From assembly GCA_050695155.1 (NCBI GenBank), contig JBOGTO010000422.1, positions 1-8,670 of the forward strand: a DNA stretch of 8,670 nucleotides. The letters run 5' to 3'. Numbering within the stretch: the first letter of the stretch is position 1; every line of letters begins with the position of its first letter. Source of the DNA: CF-113 sp050695155. Lineage in GTDB: Bacteria; Chloroflexota; Ktedonobacteria; Ktedonobacterales; Ktedonobacteraceae. Below the pieces are notes generated by a model. It did no database searches and had not been told where the DNA came from. It worked only from the letters and a program-made list of their open reading frames with translations. Position numbers and translations under genes: made by a program. Positions 6,004-8,670 of the stretch are shown here, one piece after another.

Positions 6004-8611
6004 AACCCGCTAATTCTGCAATTGCTGTTTCTACCCCGGCAACGGTTGTAAGCTGGAGTATTCTTTCAATCAACTCCGATAATTTCTGTGGAGCAACGCG
6101 CTGGATGGCGTTCCTGACCTCTGGCAAGGCGGTAGGTGTCATGCTTAATTCATCTACACCCAGTCCCACCAGTATGGGAGCGAGCCGCGCATCGCTGGCA
6201 ATCTCCCCGCAGACTGCTACTGGTTTGCCAGCCTGTCGCGCGGCCAGGGCTACCTGGTGGATTTGTCGCAGCAGCGCGGGTTGCATAACGTTATAGAGGC
6301 CGGAAACGCTCACGTTGGTACGGTCGCTTGCCAGCGTATATTGCAGTAGGTCATTAGCGCCAATGCTAAAGAAATCCACCAGTTCCGCCAGTTCTTTCGC
6401 CATTACAACCGTCGCCGGAACTTCCACCATAATGCCGGTGGGAACAGGCGCGGGTAAGTTCAGCAGGCGATCTTTCAGACGCTCGGAAACGCTATCAAAA
6501 ATTGAGCGGGCTGCTTGCCACTCTTCGACGGTGGTTATCATGGGAAACATGATGCGCAGGAGCGTGCCTGTATCGGCAGCCGCCAGCAGCAGAGCGCTGA
6601 TTTGTTGCTCGAGCAGGTGGGGGTGAGCCAGGTGGATACGAATACCGCGCAAACCCAGGGCGGGATTCGCTTCGTCTGCTTGCCCAAGAATATCCTTGAG
6701 GGCTGGCATGGGTTTATCAGCGCCCGCGTCTAACGTGCGCACAACTACAGGCTTGCGCTGACTTGAAGCATCGCCATTGAAGGCGCGAAATACTCTGGTA
6801 TAGAGTTGACGTTGTTCCTCTTCTCCTGGAAGGGTGGGTGTTCTGGCGAAGAGGAACTCCGTGCGAAGTAGCCCGATGCCTTGCGCGCCCCACTGCCGCG
6901 CGGCCTCGGCCTCCGCTTCGCTGCCAATATTTGCCATCAAATGTATGTGCCTGCCGTTTATACTGAGCGGGGTTTGCGCGCGTTGCGCGGCGGATTTGAG
7001 CGCCGCCCGTTGCGCCTGTTGCTGCGCGAGGCGTTGCAGTAATGGGTCGCGTATCTCTGGCGCGGGATGTTGATAGAGCAAGGCGTTATCCGCGTCCAGC
7101 GCCAGTTCGTCGCCTGTGTGGATGACCTGCAAGGCTGCTTCGGGCAGACCAGCCATAGCTGGAATGCCCAGCGCGCGCGCTAGAATGGCGGCATGGGCTG
7201 TGGGTCCGCCCTGCACGGTACCTATGCCAAGCACGAACTCGGAACGTAGTTGCGCGGTGTCGGATGGTGTCAAGTCTCTGGCAACGATGATACATGGTTG
7301 GTGCAGCGCATTTAGTGCGTGGCTCGACTCGAGCTTGCCCCCTGCTTGCGCGATGGCCCGGCTTATGGCATCGCGCATATCGGCGGCGCGAGCGGCTAGC
7401 AGGGGATCAGGGAGGGCCTCCAGGGTTGCAGCGAAGCTCTCTCCTGCTTTAGCGAGAGCCGTTGTCGCGTCAACGTGTTCGGTTTGAATGATGCGCGATG
7501 AAGATTCGAGTAAGGCGGGATCTTGCAACATCAGCGCCTGAGCATCAAATATGGCCGCGTGGGACTGACCAATGCTGCTTTGAAGGCGAGTAGCGAGCGC
7601 GCGGAGTTCTTGCGCGGCAGCGTCAAGCGCGTCACGCAGGCGTTTCTGCTCAGAAGCGACCTGCTCTGCTGAAATGGAATGCTGCTCTACCGCATCGAGC
7701 GAGATTGCTGCTGAGGTAAAGAGAAACGCCTGTCCCAGCGCGACGCCCCGTGACGTTGAAATCCCTTGCCAGGGTGTACCAGGCTGTTGTGCAATGTTCT
7801 CGGAGGCTGATGGGGTTATAGCAGTTTCAGCAGGCGGCATAGTCACTGGCGCTTCGCCGGTGGGTGGTGTTTCATAAAAATTTGCCTGTACTAGCGTACT
7901 TAATGCTTCGATGGCCGTCTTTGCGTCGGTTCCGCTCGCGTGAATAGTGAGGGTATCGCCCTGGCGCAGTCCGAGCGAGAGGATGCCTATGATGCTGGCA
8001 GCGTCGCTTTCTCGCCCATGACCCGCTACACGAATGTGTGACTCGAAGCGATGCGCAGTCTGCACAAAGAGGCTGGCGGGACGGGCATGTAAACCGCTGG
8101 GATTGGTCAAAACGAGTGTAGCTTCAAGACCTGCCTCCACAGTCGGCGTTTTTTCTGCGGGTGCCTCCAGGTTTTGCGCCGGTGTCTCCTCTGCCTGATG
8201 TAATGGTTTGAGCAGTTGGAGATGTTCAGCGCTGGCTATGTTTTCCGCCGCCTGCTGTACCTGTGCCAATGTGCGGCCCAGCGAGGCTTCGAGCGCGGCT
8301 GTTACCGCTCCCTCTACCAGGGGAGCGAAACTCAGGCGCGTGTGCCTCCTCTGCTGCTCGTCCAGCATTTCAAGTGCCATTTCGGTTGATAAGATGGCGC
8401 TTCCCAGGTCGAGTAACACCAGTACGCCGTCTGGCCCATCGACGGACTGGATGGCCGCGACAATTCTCTCAACAGAGGTGCCTAGCACATCGTCGAGGGT
8501 TCCACCGGCAGGGGCGATGAGGGTTTTACCCTGGGACATTTGTCCGGCAAGTTTGGCGACCCCCTCTGCCAGTTGGGCGCTATGCGAAACGATGACCAGT
8601 CCCACTGTCAT
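6002..8611 (-). CDS. dhaM: DhaM-type EIIA-HPr-enzyme I fusion (phosphoenolpyruvate-protein phosphotransferase)
   Basis: Cytoplasmic phosphotransfer protein of 869 aa with three modules. Residues 1-125 are a DhaM/mannose-type EIIA domain (LVIVSHS, phospho-acceptor H10; later VLLDLGSA). Residues 163-245 are HPr (GLHARPAS with H175; S206 in AASIIG aligns with the regulatory serine). Residues 281-860 are a complete enzyme I: GGPTAHAAILAR with H473, GIGLLRTEF, VRTLDAGADKP, MVEVPA, FSIGANDLLQYTLASDR and the catalytic C801 in CGEIASD. Pro/Ala/Glu-rich linkers join them (126-162, 246-280). Phosphate should pass from phosphoenolpyruvate to H473, H175, H10 and on to DhaL-bound ADP of dihydroxyacetone kinase. 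E. coli DhaM has the same order but only a partial enzyme I; here the PEP-binding part is complete. dhaK and dhaL are not in the window. An AGGGAG site precedes the ATG. Confidence 0.95.
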   Translation of the reverse strand: MTVGLVIVSHSAQLAEGVAKLAGQMSQGKTLIAPAGGTLDDVLGTSVERIVAAIQSVDGPDGVLVLLDLGSAILSTEMALEMLDEQQRRHTRLSFAPLVEGAVTAALEASLGRTLAQVQQAAENIASAEHLQLLKPLHQAEETPAQNLEAPAEKTPTVEAGLEATLVLTNPSGLHARPASLFVQTAHRFESHIRVAGHGRESDAASIIGILSLGLRQGDTLTIHASGTDAKTAIEALSTLVQANFYETPPTGEAPVTMPPAETAITPSASENIAQQPGTPWQGISTSRGVALGQAFLFTSAAISLDAVEQHSISAEQVASEQKRLRDALDAAAQELRALATRLQSSIGQSHAAIFDAQALMLQDPALLESSSRIIQTEHVDATTALAKAGESFAATLEALPDPLLAARAADMRDAISRAIAQAGGKLESSHALNALHQPCIIVARDLTPSDTAQLRSEFVLGIGTVQGGPTAHAAILARALGIPAMAGLPEAALQVIHTGDELALDADNALLYQHPAPEIRDPLLQRLAQQQAQRAALKSAAQRAQTPLSINGRHIHLMANIGSEAEAEAARQWGAQGIGLLRTEFLFARTPTLPGEEEQRQLYTRVFRAFNGDASSQRKPVVVRTLDAGADKPMPALKDILGQADEANPALGLRGIRIHLAHPHLLEQQISALLLAAADTGTLLRIMFPMITTVEEWQAARSIFDSVSERLKDRLLNLPAPVPTGIMVEVPATVVMAKELAELVDFFSIGANDLLQYTLASDRTNVSVSGLYNVMQPALLRQIHQVALAARQAGKPVAVCGEIASDARLAPILVGLGVDELSMTPTALPEVRNAIQRVAPQKLSELIERILQLTTVAGVETAIAELAG

Positions 8612-8619
8612 GAGATATA

Positions 8620-8625
8620 CTCCCT
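8620..8625 (-). promoter_or_regulatory. Ribosome binding site of the PTS fusion gene
   Basis: The minus strand reads AGGGAG eight nt before the ATG at 8611, and the protein then starts directly with the EIIA fold (MTVGLVIVSHS), so the start is well supported. Confidence 0.7.
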
Positions 8626-8644
8626 GGTAATCCGATGAATTGTG

Positions 8645-8658
8645 ATCCCGAATGGGAT
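8645..8658. repeat. Small inverted repeat upstream of the PTS gene
   Basis: ATCCC, loop GAAT, GGGAT: 5-bp arms, 34 nt upstream of the start codon. It could be a small hairpin or a protein site, or chance. The window ends 12 nt further on, so its setting cannot be judged. Confidence 0.2.
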
Positions 8659-8670
8659 AATGAGGGGGCC

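Noticed and set aside
8208..8630. Plus-strand open frame of 140 codons
   Set aside because: It is antisense to the EIIA domain of the PTS fusion and is serine/alanine-rich shadow sequence.

Overview
The window (8,670 bp) holds five protein genes, four on the minus strand and one on the plus strand, all with ordinary housekeeping or metabolic character. No tRNA, rRNA, CRISPR array or transposase gene is visible. Moderate GC content, a UvrA and a signal peptidase with Gram-positive/Chloroflexi-like features, a complete DhaM-HPr-enzyme I fusion and many short intergenic palindromes led by GTAG together suggest a member of the Chloroflexota, perhaps Ktedonobacteria. This placement is inferred from general gene style, not from a marker-gene comparison.

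Layout, left to right: two palindromic repeats (1-100) lie beyond the 3' end of uvrA (121-3303, minus), the damage-recognition ATPase of nucleotide excision repair. A 293-bp AT-rich divergent region follows, with a uvrA promoter (extended -10), a GTAG-type hairpin in the uvrA leader, and a promoter plus ribosome binding site for lepB. lepB (3597-4331, plus) encodes a type I signal peptidase with an extra C-terminal membrane segment. lepB converges on a Rieske non-haem iron oxygenase alpha subunit (4541-5662, minus). The 209 bp between their 3' ends are filled by a composite of GTAG hairpins: two tandem copies and one inverted copy around a GC-rich hairpin.

Upstream of the oxygenase is a compact promoter with several inverted and direct repeats that look like operators. 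Then comes a two-gene unit read on the minus strand: a very large PTS protein (6002-8611) and a small DUF2249 protein (5741-5989). The ribosome binding site of the DUF2249 gene overlaps the PTS stop codon, so the two are probably translationally coupled. The PTS protein carries all three phosphotransfer modules (enzyme I, HPr, DhaM-type EIIA) in one chain and should relay phosphate from phosphoenolpyruvate to a dihydroxyacetone kinase whose DhaK/DhaL subunits are not in the window; they may lie just beyond its right edge.

The most distinctive material is non-coding. A family of short GTAG-led hairpins, with a compensated base-pair change between copies, resembles REP elements. No wholly new multi-gene system is evident.
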